Position numbers and translations under genes: made by a program. From Sphingopyxis sp. (lineage in GTDB: Bacteria > Pseudomonadota > Alphaproteobacteria > Sphingomonadales > Sphingomonadaceae), in the NCBI RefSeq assembly GCF_016793825.1, contig NZ_JAEULM010000030.1, positions 1 to 64,000 of the forward strand: a stretch of DNA of 64,000 nt. The letters run 5' to 3'. The notes below the pieces were generated by a model. The model worked only from the letters and a program-made list of their open reading frames with translations, ran no database searches and had not been told where the DNA came from. Positions 1 to 8,261 of this stretch are shown one piece after another; within the stretch, counting starts at the first letter, position 1, and every line of letters begins with the position of its first letter.

Positions 1-166
1 GGTGGAACAGCAACTGCCCTCCCGAGCGGGCGAACGGCAGATAACCGAGCTCGTCGAGCACGATCAGGTCGAGCCGCGACAGCTGCGCCGCCAGGGTCCC
101 GCCTTTGCCGATCCGGGTCTCCTCTTCGAGGCGTGTCACCAAAGCAAGTCGGACCCCATCAGGCCA
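1..166 (-). pseudogene. IS21-family istB remnant (partial, broken)
   Basis: Read on the minus strand, this stretch encodes a piece of the IS21-family helper ATPase IstB, which assists the IstA transposase. The diagnostic run LDLIVLDELGYLPF, followed by SGGQLLFH, is the Walker B region of these AAA+ ATPases. The reading frame runs off the left window edge. Upstream it meets a stop codon at 167-169, where the Walker A half of the protein should be, and no istA is visible. The piece is therefore a truncated 5' end, either a relic or a junction of a larger inserted element. It lies inside the putative element whose right end is marked by the tRNA-Leu fragment. Confidence 0.75.
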
Positions 167-233
167 TTAAGGGTGGACGGGGCGGAAATGGGGGGCTAAC
201 CTGACGCTAGTTGAGCTAAATACGCCCTTCGAT

Positions 234-261
234 TTAGCACAAAGATTAGCACACTAGCGCA
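234..261. repeat. Short direct repeats next to attachment site
   Basis: TTAGCACA occurs at 234-241 and again at 246-253, twelve bases apart, and a related CTAGCGCA follows at 254-261. They lie about 55 bp inside the tRNA-Leu fragment. Spaced short repeats in this position are typical of arm-type binding sites for tyrosine-recombinase integrases. That function is an inference from position and spacing only. Confidence 0.35.
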
Positions 262-312
262 AAACTGCTTGAATTTCTCAGGATTTTCAGTATCTTGTGG
301 TAGTCGCTATCT

Positions 313-367
313 GACTCAAAATCGAGTTCCGCAAGGAGTGCTGGTTCGAGTCCGGCCAGGGGCACCA
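313..367 (+). tRNA. 3' fragment of tRNA-Leu(CAA), likely att site
   Basis: The sequence from GACTCAAAATCGAG through the T arm (GGTTCGAGTCC) and the acceptor strand CAGGGGC plus ACCA matches the 3' half of a bacterial tRNA-Leu with CAA anticodon and a variable arm. The 5' half is absent: there is no GCCCCTG acceptor strand or D arm upstream. A 3' tRNA half with intact CCA is the usual footprint of an element integrated into the 3' end of a tRNA gene. The complete tRNA would then be off the window to the left, and the chromosome resumes at 368. It is not a functional tRNA gene. Confidence 0.8.
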
Positions 368-409
368 TTCTCGCATCGCTGGCGGATGCTGGGGGGAGAA
401 GCGTTCACC

Positions 410-1720
410 GTGGCCATCATCGAACCGGCGGCGGTGCCCGCATCCGCGCGGCGCGGCCGCCTTTATAGCCAGCTCTATTTTCAGGTGCTCGTCGCGATCG
501 TGGCGGGGGTGCTGGTGGGCGTGCTCTGGCCGGAGACGGGCGCGGCGCTGAAGCCGCTGGGCGATGCGTTCATCAAACTGGTGAAGATGATCATCGCGCC
601 GCTGATCTTCCTGACCATCGTCACCGGGATTGCCGGTATGGGCGAGCTTCGGTCGGTGGGGCGGGTTGCGGGCAAATCCTTCGCCTATTTCCTCTTCTTC
701 TCGACGCTTGCGCTGGTGGTCGGGCTGGTTGTCGCCAATGTCGTGCAGCCGGGCGCAGGCATGAATATCGACCCGGCCACGCTCGACCCCCAGTCAGTCA
801 GCGATTATTCGGCAAAGGCGCACGATCAGACGCTTGTCGGCTTCCTGCTCAATATCATTCCGTCCACCTTCACGGGCGCCCTCGCCGGCGGCGAGATTTT
901 GCAGGTGCTGTTCGTTGCGATCCTGTTCGGCATCTCGCTTTCGCTGATCGGCGAGCGCGGCGCGCCGGCGCTCGCCGTGCTTCAGTCGCTGTCGGCCGCT
1001 TTCTTCCGACTGGTGGCGATCCTGATGCGCGCCGCGCCGATCGGTGCGTTCGGCGCGATGGCCTTCACGATCGGCAAGCACGGGGTTGCCAGCCTTGCTA
1101 ATCTCGCCGCGCTGCTGGCGACTTTCTATCTTACCTCGGCCTTGTTCATATTCGTCGTTCTGGGCGCCGTCGCGGCGTGGAACGGATTTTCGATCCTTCG
1201 GCTGATCCGCTATCTGCGCGCCGAGCTGTTGCTGGTGCTTGGCACGTCGTCGTCCGAAGCGGCGCTCCCCAGCCTGATGGAGAAGATGGAGGCCGCCGGC
1301 TGTCCCAAGGCCGTCGTCGGGCTGGTCGTCCCAACCGGATATAGTTTCAACCTCGACGGCACCAACATCTATATGACGCTGGCGGCGCTGTTCATCGCGC
1401 AGGCGACGGGTGTCGAATTGTCGCTTGGCGATCAATTGCTGCTGCTCGGCGTGGCGATGCTGAGTTCGAAGGGCGCGGCTGGTGTCACCGGTGCGGGGTT
1501 CATCACGCTGGCGGCGACGCTGTCGGTCGTCCCGGCCGTTCCCGTGGCAGGCATGGCGCTGATCCTCGGGATCGACCGATTCATGAGCGAGTGCCGGTCG
1601 ATCACCAACTTCATCGGCAATGCCGTCGCGACGGTCGTTATCGCGCGCTGGGAAGGCGGCCTCGATCGCGAGGCGCTTCGGCTGGCGCTCGACCCGCAAC
1701 CGGCGAGGGAGCATCGCTGA
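410..1720 (+). CDS. dctA: C4-dicarboxylate / proton (sodium) symporter
   Basis: This is an inner-membrane secondary transporter of the DAACS family, importing C4-dicarboxylates such as succinate, fumarate and malate. At 436 aa it is close to the usual 420-450. It is strongly hydrophobic throughout, with the family's serine-rich hairpin motif [10 protein letters not shown] near residue 278 and the substrate/cation-binding segment [13 protein letters not shown] near 310. I place the start at a GTG at 410 because a purine-rich GGGGGGAG lies 10 bases upstream; the frame stays open upstream through the tRNA fragment, so an earlier start would be artificial. It is the first chromosomal gene after the tRNA-Leu scar. 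The exact substrate is inferred from the family. Confidence 0.88.
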   Translation: MAIIEPAAVPASARRGRLYSQLYFQVLVAIVAGVLVGVLWPETGAALKPLGDAFIKLVKMIIAPLIFLTIVTGIAGMGELRSVGRVAGKSFAYFLFFSTLALVVGLVVANVVQPGAGMNIDPATLDPQSVSDYSAKAHDQTLVGFLLNIIPSTFTGALAGGEILQVLFVAILFGISLSLIGERGAPALAVLQSLSAAFFRLVAILMRAAPIGAFGAMAFTIGKHGVASLANLAALLATFYLTSALFIFVVLGAVAAWNGFSILRLIRYLRAELLLVLGTSSSEAALPSLMEKMEAAGCPKAVVGLVVPTGYSFNLDGTNIYMTLAALFIAQATGVELSLGDQLLLLGVAMLSSKGAAGVTGAGFITLAATLSVVPAVPVAGMALILGIDRFMSECRSITNFIGNAVATVVIARWEGGLDREALRLALDPQPAREHR

Positions 1721-2012
1721 CGTCTTGCGGTGCGCGGCACCGCTGTGCGCGGCCGGACGATTTCACCGATTTTGCATTTAATCCTGCCGATTTGGCACCG
1801 TTAAAATATGCAAATTGAGAAATTTATTCATACTCGACAGGCATGCCGGTTTCAGGATTGGCCCGACATGTTGAGAAGCGATTAACTACGGGCCGCGATG
1901 ACATTGAGTAACAAGCGAAATTTTGATATGAAACACTGTCTCTATTTGGACTCGTTGTAGTTAGACGATGATATATTCACGGTCCCCCGGCGTTGCTCCG
2001 AATGAGGATGGC
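1721..2012. other. AT-richer intergenic region
   Basis: The stretch between dctA and the PilZ gene is clearly richer in A and T than its surroundings from about 1770 to 1965. I see no convincing terminator hairpin or RNA gene. It probably holds the promoter of the PilZ gene; TTGATA at 1924 could be a -35 element but no good -10 pairs with it. Confidence 0.4.
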
Positions 2013-2633
2013 ATGAAGAAACCGCTTGTTTCCAGTGCAGCGATAGAGCCGGCCGTCGGTTCGGACGGCGATCGGCGCGGTTCGGACCGTTATCGGACCG
2101 TCTGGCGGATCGCGAAGGTCAAGCGCGACGGCGATTTCGGGCTCTGGCGCGTGCGCAACATGTCGGATCGCGGGATGATGCTGGCGGCCGACGTGCCGAT
2201 TTCGGTCGGTGAACAGCTGGAAATTGCACTGTCGGACGCGGTCGTGGTGTGCGGCAAGGTCGTCTGGTCCGAAGGGGGGCGCTGCGGCGTCGCCTTCGAT
2301 CAGGAGGTCGATGTCGCCGATGTCCTGAAGCGGTTGGCCGCCGAACAGCGCGCGAGCGGCTATCGCCAGCCGCGCGTGCCGGTGCATACGCTGGCGCAGG
2401 TGATCACCGACGAGGGTACGAGCCAGATCGAACTGGCGGATTTGTCACAAAGCGGGGCCGGCTTTGTACATGACGGCTTGCTGGAAGTCGGCAAGGAGCT
2501 TGAACTGGTGCTTGCCGGGGACATCCGCCGCAAGGCCATCGTGCGCTGGGCACGGGGCAATCGCGGCGGACTGTGGCTGACCCAGCCGCTCGACCGCACC
2601 GATCTGGAAAGCATTCGCCGCTTCCAGAATTGA
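2013..2633 (+). CDS. Tandem PilZ-domain protein
   Basis: A soluble protein of 206 aa with two PilZ-like beta-barrel modules. The first begins near residue 25 with DRRGSDRYRT, resembling the RxxxR half of the c-di-GMP site, and continues with RNMSDRGMML, a variant of the (D/N)xSxxG half. The second repeats the LADLSQSGAGF pattern near residue 145 but lacks a clear RxxxR, so it may not bind c-di-GMP. The likely role is c-di-GMP sensing or output. I favour ATG 2013 because GAGGA precedes it; an in-frame ATG at 1968 would add 15 residues of no obvious domain. It stands alone, convergent with the next gene, from which it is separated by only 3 bases. Confidence 0.8.
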   Translation: MKKPLVSSAAIEPAVGSDGDRRGSDRYRTVWRIAKVKRDGDFGLWRVRNMSDRGMMLAADVPISVGEQLEIALSDAVVVCGKVVWSEGGRCGVAFDQEVDVADVLKRLAAEQRASGYRQPRVPVHTLAQVITDEGTSQIELADLSQSGAGFVHDGLLEVGKELELVLAGDIRRKAIVRWARGNRGGLWLTQPLDRTDLESIRRFQN

Positions 2634-2636
2634 GCC

Positions 2637-3281
2637 TCAGGCTGCCCCTTTCACGATCTTCGCCCAGGGGTTGAGGTCGGGTTCGGCGATTTTGGACAGC
2701 GTGTTCCGGTCGCGATGCTGGAAGATGTCGTCGCGGCCTTTGACCGCTAGCATCGTGTCCGACACATAGCTCCACGACCCGTCCTCATGAAAGTCGATCG
2801 TCAGTTCGTAGCGATCGGTACGGAAGGCGAGATCGAGAAATGTCGTCGAACAGATGCCATATTCGGTCTGTCCCCGCTCGGCCTTGACGACGAGGCGTTT
2901 CGCGTCGGGTTTGGCGTGACCCGCCGCGATCGCGATCTGGCCGCGCGGAATGGCCAATGTCTGTAGAATCAGGCCCGTCGATGCCTCGTACAGCCAATAG
3001 CCCACCTGATCGTGGAAGGTGATGTCTTCTTCCCGCGTGTTGATGTGAACATGGTAGCGCAGGCCATAAAATAGCTGCGGCCCGTTGGCTTGCGGGTCGA
3101 TCGGTTGCATCTCGATCCGCTCGTAATATTTGCGTGTCTCGGGGCCGTCGGCCTTGGGATTGACGTCGATGCCGCGCTCACCCTCCCAGATTCCCGCAAG
3201 CCGGCGCAGCGGCCCGAGGTTGGCGAGCGTTTCGGGATCGACGTCCTCGGGTTCGGTAAAGATGTCGTCGGGTAGTTCCAT
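2637..3281 (-). CDS. Nitrobindin/FABP-like beta-barrel protein (DUF1794)
   Basis: 214 aa, with the hallmarks of the DUF1794/THAP4 haem-binding beta-barrel family: an early PLRRLAGIWEGE segment (about residue 25) and a FHDQVGYWLYE strand in the middle. Relatives bind haem or lipids, and the mammalian and bacterial nitrobindins handle nitric oxide or peroxynitrite, but the ligand of this member cannot be read from sequence. It is the last gene of a minus-strand series, 21 bases after aguB, so it is probably co-transcribed with the agmatine pathway. The functional link to agmatine is unclear. Confidence 0.72.
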   Translation of the reverse strand: MELPDDIFTEPEDVDPETLANLGPLRRLAGIWEGERGIDVNPKADGPETRKYYERIEMQPIDPQANGPQLFYGLRYHVHINTREEDITFHDQVGYWLYEASTGLILQTLAIPRGQIAIAAGHAKPDAKRLVVKAERGQTEYGICSTTFLDLAFRTDRYELTIDFHEDGSWSYVSDTMLAVKGRDDIFQHRDRNTLSKIAEPDLNPWAKIVKGAA

Positions 3282-3302
3282 CGCATTCCCCCTCGATAGC
3301 GA

Positions 3303-4154
3303 TCAGATATCTTCGACCAGCCGCCCGTAAAGTTGCGGCCGACGATCGCGGAAAAAGCCCATGCCGGCGCGATGCTTCGCTGCGCGGTCGAGATCGATCT
3401 CCTCGACAAGGACGCCCGTTTCGGCAGCACCGAACGCCTGCGTCAGATCGCCCCACTCGTCGGTGATGAAGCTGTGGCCATAGAAATTCGCATCGCCCTC
3501 TGCGCCGATCCGGTTGGCGGCGATCACCGGCATGCAGTTCGAGACGCTATGCCCCTGCATCGCGCGGCGCCACATGCGGCTGGTGTCGAGGTCCGCGTCA
3601 TAGGGCTCGCTGCCGATCGCGGTCGGATAGAAGAGCAATTCGGCGCCCATCAGCGCCATCGCGCGCGCGCATTCGGGATACCATTGGTCCCAGCAGACGC
3701 CGACGCCGATCCGGGCGCCGAACAGGTCCCACACCTTGAAGCCTGTGTTGCCGGGGCGGAAATAATATTTTTCCTCATACCCCGGACCATCGGGGATGTG
3801 GCTCTTGCGATAGGTGCCCATGATATCCCCATCGGGGCCGATCATTGCCAGCGTGTTGTAATAGTGCGGGCCGTCCTTTTCGAAGAAGCTGGTCGGGATC
3901 GCGACCCTCAGCTTCGCGGCGAGCGCCTGCATCGCGACGACACTGGGATGCTCGGCCGTCGGGCGCGCGGACGCGAACAGCGCCTCGTCCTCGATCTGAC
4001 AAAAATAGGGTCCTTCGAACAACTCGGGCGGAAGGATGATTTGCGCGCCCTTCGCCGCTGCGTTCTCGACGAGCACAGTCACGGCCTCGATATTCGGATG
4101 AACAGGGCCGGGCAGGGGAAGCTGCAATGCGGCGACGGTGATGGTGCGGGTCAT
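3303..4154 (-). CDS. aguB: N-carbamoylputrescine amidase
   Basis: A nitrilase-superfamily enzyme that hydrolyses N-carbamoylputrescine to putrescine, CO2 and ammonia, the second step of agmatine breakdown. The catalytic triad is visible: Glu44 in LPPELFEGPYF, Lys117 in TYRKSHIPDGPGYEEKYYF and Cys154 in GVGVCWDQWYPE. The YFRPGNTGF and WDQWYPE segments and the 283-aa length are characteristic of AguB rather than of other nitrilases. It follows aguA by about 100 bases in the same direction, which supports the assignment. The enzyme is cytoplasmic. Confidence 0.95.
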   Translation of the reverse strand: MTRTITVAALQLPLPGPVHPNIEAVTVLVENAAAKGAQIILPPELFEGPYFCQIEDEALFASARPTAEHPSVVAMQALAAKLRVAIPTSFFEKDGPHYYNTLAMIGPDGDIMGTYRKSHIPDGPGYEEKYYFRPGNTGFKVWDLFGARIGVGVCWDQWYPECARAMALMGAELLFYPTAIGSEPYDADLDTSRMWRRAMQGHSVSNCMPVIAANRIGAEGDANFYGHSFITDEWGDLTQAFGAAETGVLVEEIDLDRAAKHRAGMGFFRDRRPQLYGRLVEDI

Positions 4155-4220
4155 GGGGCGGATATAGGCGAGACCGGGCTTCTTGCCAGCCCCAAAGCAG
4201 AAGTCGATCTTCCACGTGCG

Positions 4221-4244
4221 TCATCCAGGCCTTCGCCCGGATGA
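4221..4244. repeat. Small palindrome between aguA and aguB
   Basis: TCATCC at 4221-4226 pairs with GGATGA at 4239-4244 around a GC-rich loop. It resembles the GGGATGAC-type palindromes seen in other intergenic gaps of this window and could fold in the aguA-aguB transcript. Confidence 0.45.
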
Positions 4245-4252
4245 TGGTCGTT

Positions 4253-5236
4253 TTAGCCCGGAAGTTGCTGGCTGGAGCAATGAAAGCTGCCGCCGCCGAC
4301 GATAATGCCGCGCGCGGGCACGCCGACGGCACGGCGGTCGGGAAAGAGCGCGGCGAGCGTCTCGACCGCCAGTCGATCATTGGCGACGCCATAGGTAGGG
4401 ACGACCACGGTCGTGTTGCCGATGTAGAAATTCATATAGCTCGCGGCGACCAGTTCGCCGTCGATTTCGACGCGGCCGGGCGAGGGTAGATCGACAATCT
4501 CGACCTCGCCAAACGCCGCCGTCCGCGTGCGCGCGTCGGCATAGATGGCCGCATTGGGATCATCGCTGCCCGTCGCAAGCGGGACCGCGAGCCGGCCCTC
4601 GCCGACGAAGCGCGCGAGATTGTCGACGTGACCATCGGTATGGTCGCCGACCAGCCCGTTGCCCAGCCACAACAGCCGGTCGATCCCCAGCGACTGGTGC
4701 AGCCTGACCGCGATATCCTCGCGCGTCAGCGTCGGGTTGCGGTTGGTATTGAGCAGGCATTCCTCCGTCGTGACACAGAGGCCGGTGCCGTCGACGTCGA
4801 TGCCGCCGCCTTCCAGCACCCAATCCTGATCGTCGACGGGAAGGCCCGACCCGGCAGCGAGCGCGGCGCCGACCTCCTGATCGCCCGGCATGACGAACTT
4901 TTCGCCCCACCAGTTGAATTCGAAATTGCGGGCGCGGCGTGCCGCGCCCGTGCCCGCGATGATCGGCCCCGTGTCGCGCAGCCAGATGTCGCCGAGCGGC
5001 TGGATCAGGATGCGCACGCCCGAATCGACGAGCGCGGCGGCAATATCCGCCTGTGCGTCGTCGTTGACGACCAGCCGCACCTCTTCGCCGCGGCCGCCAT
5101 CGTGGACGGCGTTGGCGAAGGCGGCGATGTCGGCGCGGGCAGCGTCTATCTGTCCCGCCCACTCATCCCGGAGGTGCGGGAAGCCGATCCACACCGCTTC
5201 GTGCGGCGCCCATTCGGCAGGCATGCGCAGCGTCAT
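4253..5236 (-). CDS. aguA: Agmatine deiminase
   Basis: 327 aa, of the guanidine-group-modifying (PPAD/AIH) superfamily; it converts agmatine to N-carbamoylputrescine and ammonia. Visible active-site elements are IWLRDTGP (Asp88), the Glu-rich VLEGGGIDVDG, the His motif GDHTDGHVDNLARF, and the C-terminal nucleophile Cys320 in GGGSFHCSSQQLP. The start at 5236 (MTLRMPAEWAPHEA) matches the family's N-terminus; the frame is open further upstream but overlaps the preceding gene. It starts 17 bases after the M28 peptidase stop and is followed by aguB, forming the two-step agmatine to putrescine route. Confidence 0.95.
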   Translation of the reverse strand: MTLRMPAEWAPHEAVWIGFPHLRDEWAGQIDAARADIAAFANAVHDGGRGEEVRLVVNDDAQADIAAALVDSGVRILIQPLGDIWLRDTGPIIAGTGAARRARNFEFNWWGEKFVMPGDQEVGAALAAGSGLPVDDQDWVLEGGGIDVDGTGLCVTTEECLLNTNRNPTLTREDIAVRLHQSLGIDRLLWLGNGLVGDHTDGHVDNLARFVGEGRLAVPLATGSDDPNAAIYADARTRTAAFGEVEIVDLPSPGRVEIDGELVAASYMNFYIGNTTVVVPTYGVANDRLAVETLAALFPDRRAVGVPARGIIVGGGSFHCSSQQLPG

Positions 5237-5253
5237 GGGCGCCTGGTCTTTGG

Positions 5254-6939
5254 CTATTTCGCCGGGCGCGATTTGTCGCGCGCGGCCCGGAACTCGTCGC
5301 CGGCGTTCCAGTTCGGCCATGCGTCGGTCGATGCAAGCATGCGGCCGGCGGCGTAGAAAAGTTTCAGGTCGGCGAGCATGCCGTCCCAATTCTTGATCGC
5401 TTCATATTCGTCGGCGGGCGCGTGATAGCGGTTCTTCTCATAGTCTTCCGACGCCTTCTTGCCGGCTTCCTTGCCGCCATCGACCAGGTCTTCGCCAGCG
5501 CCGAAGTTGAAGAAGGGCACGCCGAGCTTGGCAAAGCTGAAGTGATCCGAACGATAGTAGAAACCCTTTTCAGGCGTCGGCTCGTCCACGATCGTGACGT
5601 TGGCCGCCTTGGCGATCTTTTCGAGATAGACATCCAGTTCCGACTTGCCGCGGCCGACGACGACGATGTCCTTCGCGGGACCGTTCGGATTGAGCGAATC
5701 CATGTTCACGCCGCCGACGGTCTGGGCGAGCGGGAAGATCGGGTTTTCGGCGTAATATTTCGAACCGAGCAGGCCCGATTCCTCGGCCGTGACCGCAAGG
5801 AAGACAACGCTGCGGTCGGGCGCGCCGGCCTTCTGATAAGCCTGCGCCAGCGTCACCAGTCCGGCGATGCCGCTCGCATTGTCGACGGCGCCGTTGCAGA
5901 TATCGTCGCCGTTCACGGGCGTGCAGCGGCCGAGGTGATCCCAATGACCGGTATAGAGCACATATTCGTCCGGACGCTTGGTGCCCGGCAGCACGCCGAC
6001 GACGTTGCGCGACATCTTCTTCGAAATTTCGTTGTCGAAGCTCAGCGATGCCTTCACGCCGGTCAGCGCCACCGGCTTGAAGCCTTTCTTGCCAGCGGCA
6101 GCGCGCAGCTTGTCGAAATCCTGACCGGCGCTCGCGAACAATTCCTTCGCTTTGGACAGCTGGATCCAGCCGTTGGCGGCGGTTTCCTTGGCGCCGCCAT
6201 CCTTGGTCTCCGCAAGGTAATTGGCGCCCGTGTTGCTGCTTTCGACGACGTTCCAGCCATAAGCGGCGGGTTCGGTGTCGTGGACGATCAGCACGGCCGC
6301 TGCGCCCTGCCGCGCGGCTTCCTCATATTTATACGACCAGCGCCCATAATAGGTCATGGCGCGACCGTTGAATTCGCCCTTGGTTTCCTTGGTCTGCCAG
6401 TCGGGGTCGTTGACGAGGACGACCACTGTCTTTCCCTTCACGTCGAGTCCGGCATAGTCATTCCAGCCTTTTTCAGGGGCGTTGATGCCGTAACCGACGA
6501 AGACGACGTCGCTGTCCTTGATGACGGTCCGCGGCTGCACGCGATAGCTGTTGGCGACATAGTCCGTCGCATATTGCAGCGTGACCGGTGCCTTGCCGCC
6601 GGTGAAGGTAAGCGGCGTCGCGTTCTTCGGCGTGATCTCGACAAGCGGCACATCCTGCGTCCACTTGCCATTGTTGCCAGGCTTCAGCCCTGCTTCCTCG
6701 AACTTCTTGATCAGATAGGCGACGGTCTTTTCCTCGCCTGCCGTGCCGGGGGCGCGGCCCTCATAGGCATCCGATGACAGCTCCTTCGTGACGTCCTGCA
6801 GCGTCTGGAGCGACAGTTCGGGGAACTGGACCTCGGGAAGCGAAGCCGCGTCAGGCGCGGCGGCTTTTTCGCCGCCACTGCATGCGGCGACGGACAGAAG
6901 GACCGCGACAGCCGCGGTGGTTCGGGGGAAGCGAAGCAT
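5254..6939 (-). CDS. M28-family zinc metallopeptidase, lipoprotein
   Basis: 561 aa, with a lipoprotein signal peptide (MLRFPRTTAAVAVLLSVAAC; the lipobox cysteine is residue 20), so probably anchored in the envelope. A PA (protease-associated) insert is likely around residues 130-250. The M28 aminopeptidase core follows, with the metal ligands in YTGHWDHLG, the bridging Asp in DNASG, and Glu-Glu in VTAEESGLLG. The predicted role is release of N-terminal amino acids from peptides. I chose ATG 6939, six bases after AAGGAA, over an upstream ATG at 6957. It is the first gene of the M28-aguA-aguB-nitrobindin run. Confidence 0.9.
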   Translation of the reverse strand: MLRFPRTTAAVAVLLSVAACSGGEKAAAPDAASLPEVQFPELSLQTLQDVTKELSSDAYEGRAPGTAGEEKTVAYLIKKFEEAGLKPGNNGKWTQDVPLVEITPKNATPLTFTGGKAPVTLQYATDYVANSYRVQPRTVIKDSDVVFVGYGINAPEKGWNDYAGLDVKGKTVVVLVNDPDWQTKETKGEFNGRAMTYYGRWSYKYEEAARQGAAAVLIVHDTEPAAYGWNVVESSNTGANYLAETKDGGAKETAANGWIQLSKAKELFASAGQDFDKLRAAAGKKGFKPVALTGVKASLSFDNEISKKMSRNVVGVLPGTKRPDEYVLYTGHWDHLGRCTPVNGDDICNGAVDNASGIAGLVTLAQAYQKAGAPDRSVVFLAVTAEESGLLGSKYYAENPIFPLAQTVGGVNMDSLNPNGPAKDIVVVGRGKSELDVYLEKIAKAANVTIVDEPTPEKGFYYRSDHFSFAKLGVPFFNFGAGEDLVDGGKEAGKKASEDYEKNRYHAPADEYEAIKNWDGMLADLKLFYAAGRMLASTDAWPNWNAGDEFRAARDKSRPAK

Positions 6940-7061
6940 GAAATTTCCTTGGCTCATCGTGTTCGATGGCGAGGCTTGTGCCAGACCGTTTCCGATGAAA
7001 CAAGATTGGCGTCATGCCCCGGTTGGAGTGGGCCGGGCGACCGCCACGAAACCGCCACGAT

Positions 7062-7090
7062 AAAGGGAGGCAGCGAGGCTGCCTCCCTTT
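7062..7090 (-). terminator. Terminator of the PEP-CTERM gene
   Basis: A perfect 13-bp stem, AAAGGGAGGCAGC paired with GCTGCCTCCCTTT around a 3-base loop, ends in a T-run when read on the minus strand, 24 bases after the PEP-CTERM stop codon. Confidence 0.85.
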
Positions 7091-7113
7091 CGATCCGTGC
7101 GATGATCCTGCGA

Positions 7114-7944
7114 TCAGGCGTAGTTCGGACGAAGCATCGGCTTCCGGCGCCGCAAGAGCCCCCCCATCAGGCCGAAGCCGAGGAAGAACATCAGCCAGGT
7201 CGTCGGTTCGGGAACCGCGGCCGCGGTGGGAGCCGCGAACGGCTGGAAGTTGGCGTCGACGACGCCCTTGCTGCCCAGGTTGACGACGAGATTGTCCGCA
7301 GCGCCGTGGAACGTGCCGTTCCAGCCGCTGCCGACGCCGATTTCGATACGTTTGATCACCGTGTTGGCGTCGAGGTCGATCGTCGACTTGCCGCCGGCGG
7401 TAAACACGCCGCCGTTCATATAGTCTTCGAGCGTCTTGTTATAGACGGGGACTTCGCTTCCGGTCCGCTGATAGAAATATCCGTCGGTGATGTCGGCGTG
7501 AATCCAGTTGTCCGGCGTCACCGTCACGCCGTTATAGACGGCTTCCCAGATCAGATATCCGGTCTGCTGCAAGCCGAAAAGCCCGCTGTAGGTGAAGGCG
7601 AGACGGATGACCGGCGCGAAATGGGCGGTCGCCGTCGAGCTGGAGTCGCGGAAGAAGTCGAACGAAATGCCGTTGCCCGCAACGATGTCGCCAAGCGTTA
7701 CGTTTGTCAGATTATAGGTAAAGTCGGCTTTGCCGGCTGCGGCGGTCGTATTGAATTCGAGCGAGCCGGTCTGGCCTGCACCGCCGGGAATATAGGTGTC
7801 GGTAATGGCCACGCTGCCCCGGCTGTTGACGTTCGCGGGCTGCCATCCGTTCAAGTTGCCCGGCAGGATTTCGGTCGCCAGCGCGGAGGCCGGCAGCGCT
7901 GCTGCGAGCAGGAAAGGTGCAGCGATCAAAGCGAATTTATTCAT
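7114..7944 (-). CDS. PEPxxWA-CTERM-type exported protein
   Basis: 276 aa with a cleavable signal peptide (MNKFALIAAPFLLAAALPASALA). The C-terminus has the full sorting signal: VPEPTTW at about residue 249, a hydrophobic helix (LMFFLGFGLMGGLL), then the basic RRRK cluster. Such tails are cut by exosortase-type enzymes in Gram-negative bacteria that make exopolysaccharide. The body is a beta-rich, Gly/Thr/Asn-rich sequence of the type often seen in these proteins and shows no catalytic motif. No exosortase is in the window. It is a single gene with its own terminator, transcribed away from the S9 peptidase gene. Confidence 0.85.
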   Translation of the reverse strand: MNKFALIAAPFLLAAALPASALATEILPGNLNGWQPANVNSRGSVAITDTYIPGGAGQTGSLEFNTTAAAGKADFTYNLTNVTLGDIVAGNGISFDFFRDSSSTATAHFAPVIRLAFTYSGLFGLQQTGYLIWEAVYNGVTVTPDNWIHADITDGYFYQRTGSEVPVYNKTLEDYMNGGVFTAGGKSTIDLDANTVIKRIEIGVGSGWNGTFHGAADNLVVNLGSKGVVDANFQPFAAPTAAAVPEPTTWLMFFLGFGLMGGLLRRRKPMLRPNYA

Positions 7945-8261
7945 GATTCCCCCAGCTTAAATTGCGACCTGCCGCCGCCTAGGGGTTAACAATTCTTTCG
8001 TCAAACCTAACAAAAGTTCAGAATCGCTTAACCTGTTTCATTTTGAGGCAGACCGACCGGTGGCATCGGCGGAAGTGTGGATGGCATTCCAGCCGCTCCC
8101 GCCACGAACATCTTGGAACGAAGCAGGCGAGTTGGCTTCGGCAAATGATTATCCGGCGCGATTTCCGTCGCGGCGTTTCGCACCACTAGGGTTTCAAAAC
8201 TGCTTGATAATTCCGAGAGCATGATCAGTTTGCGTGTTGAAAACTGAGACGGGGACGCAGG
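7945..8261. other. Divergent intergenic region
   Basis: This 317-base gap separates the divergently read PEP-CTERM and S9-peptidase genes. The part next to the PEP-CTERM gene (7985-8045) is AT-rich and probably holds its promoter. Close to the S9 gene, CAGTTT (8226-8231) and AAACTG (8241-8246) form a small inverted repeat in the likely leader. A possible 83-codon frame on the minus strand shows no family resemblance and I do not call it a gene. Confidence 0.4.
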
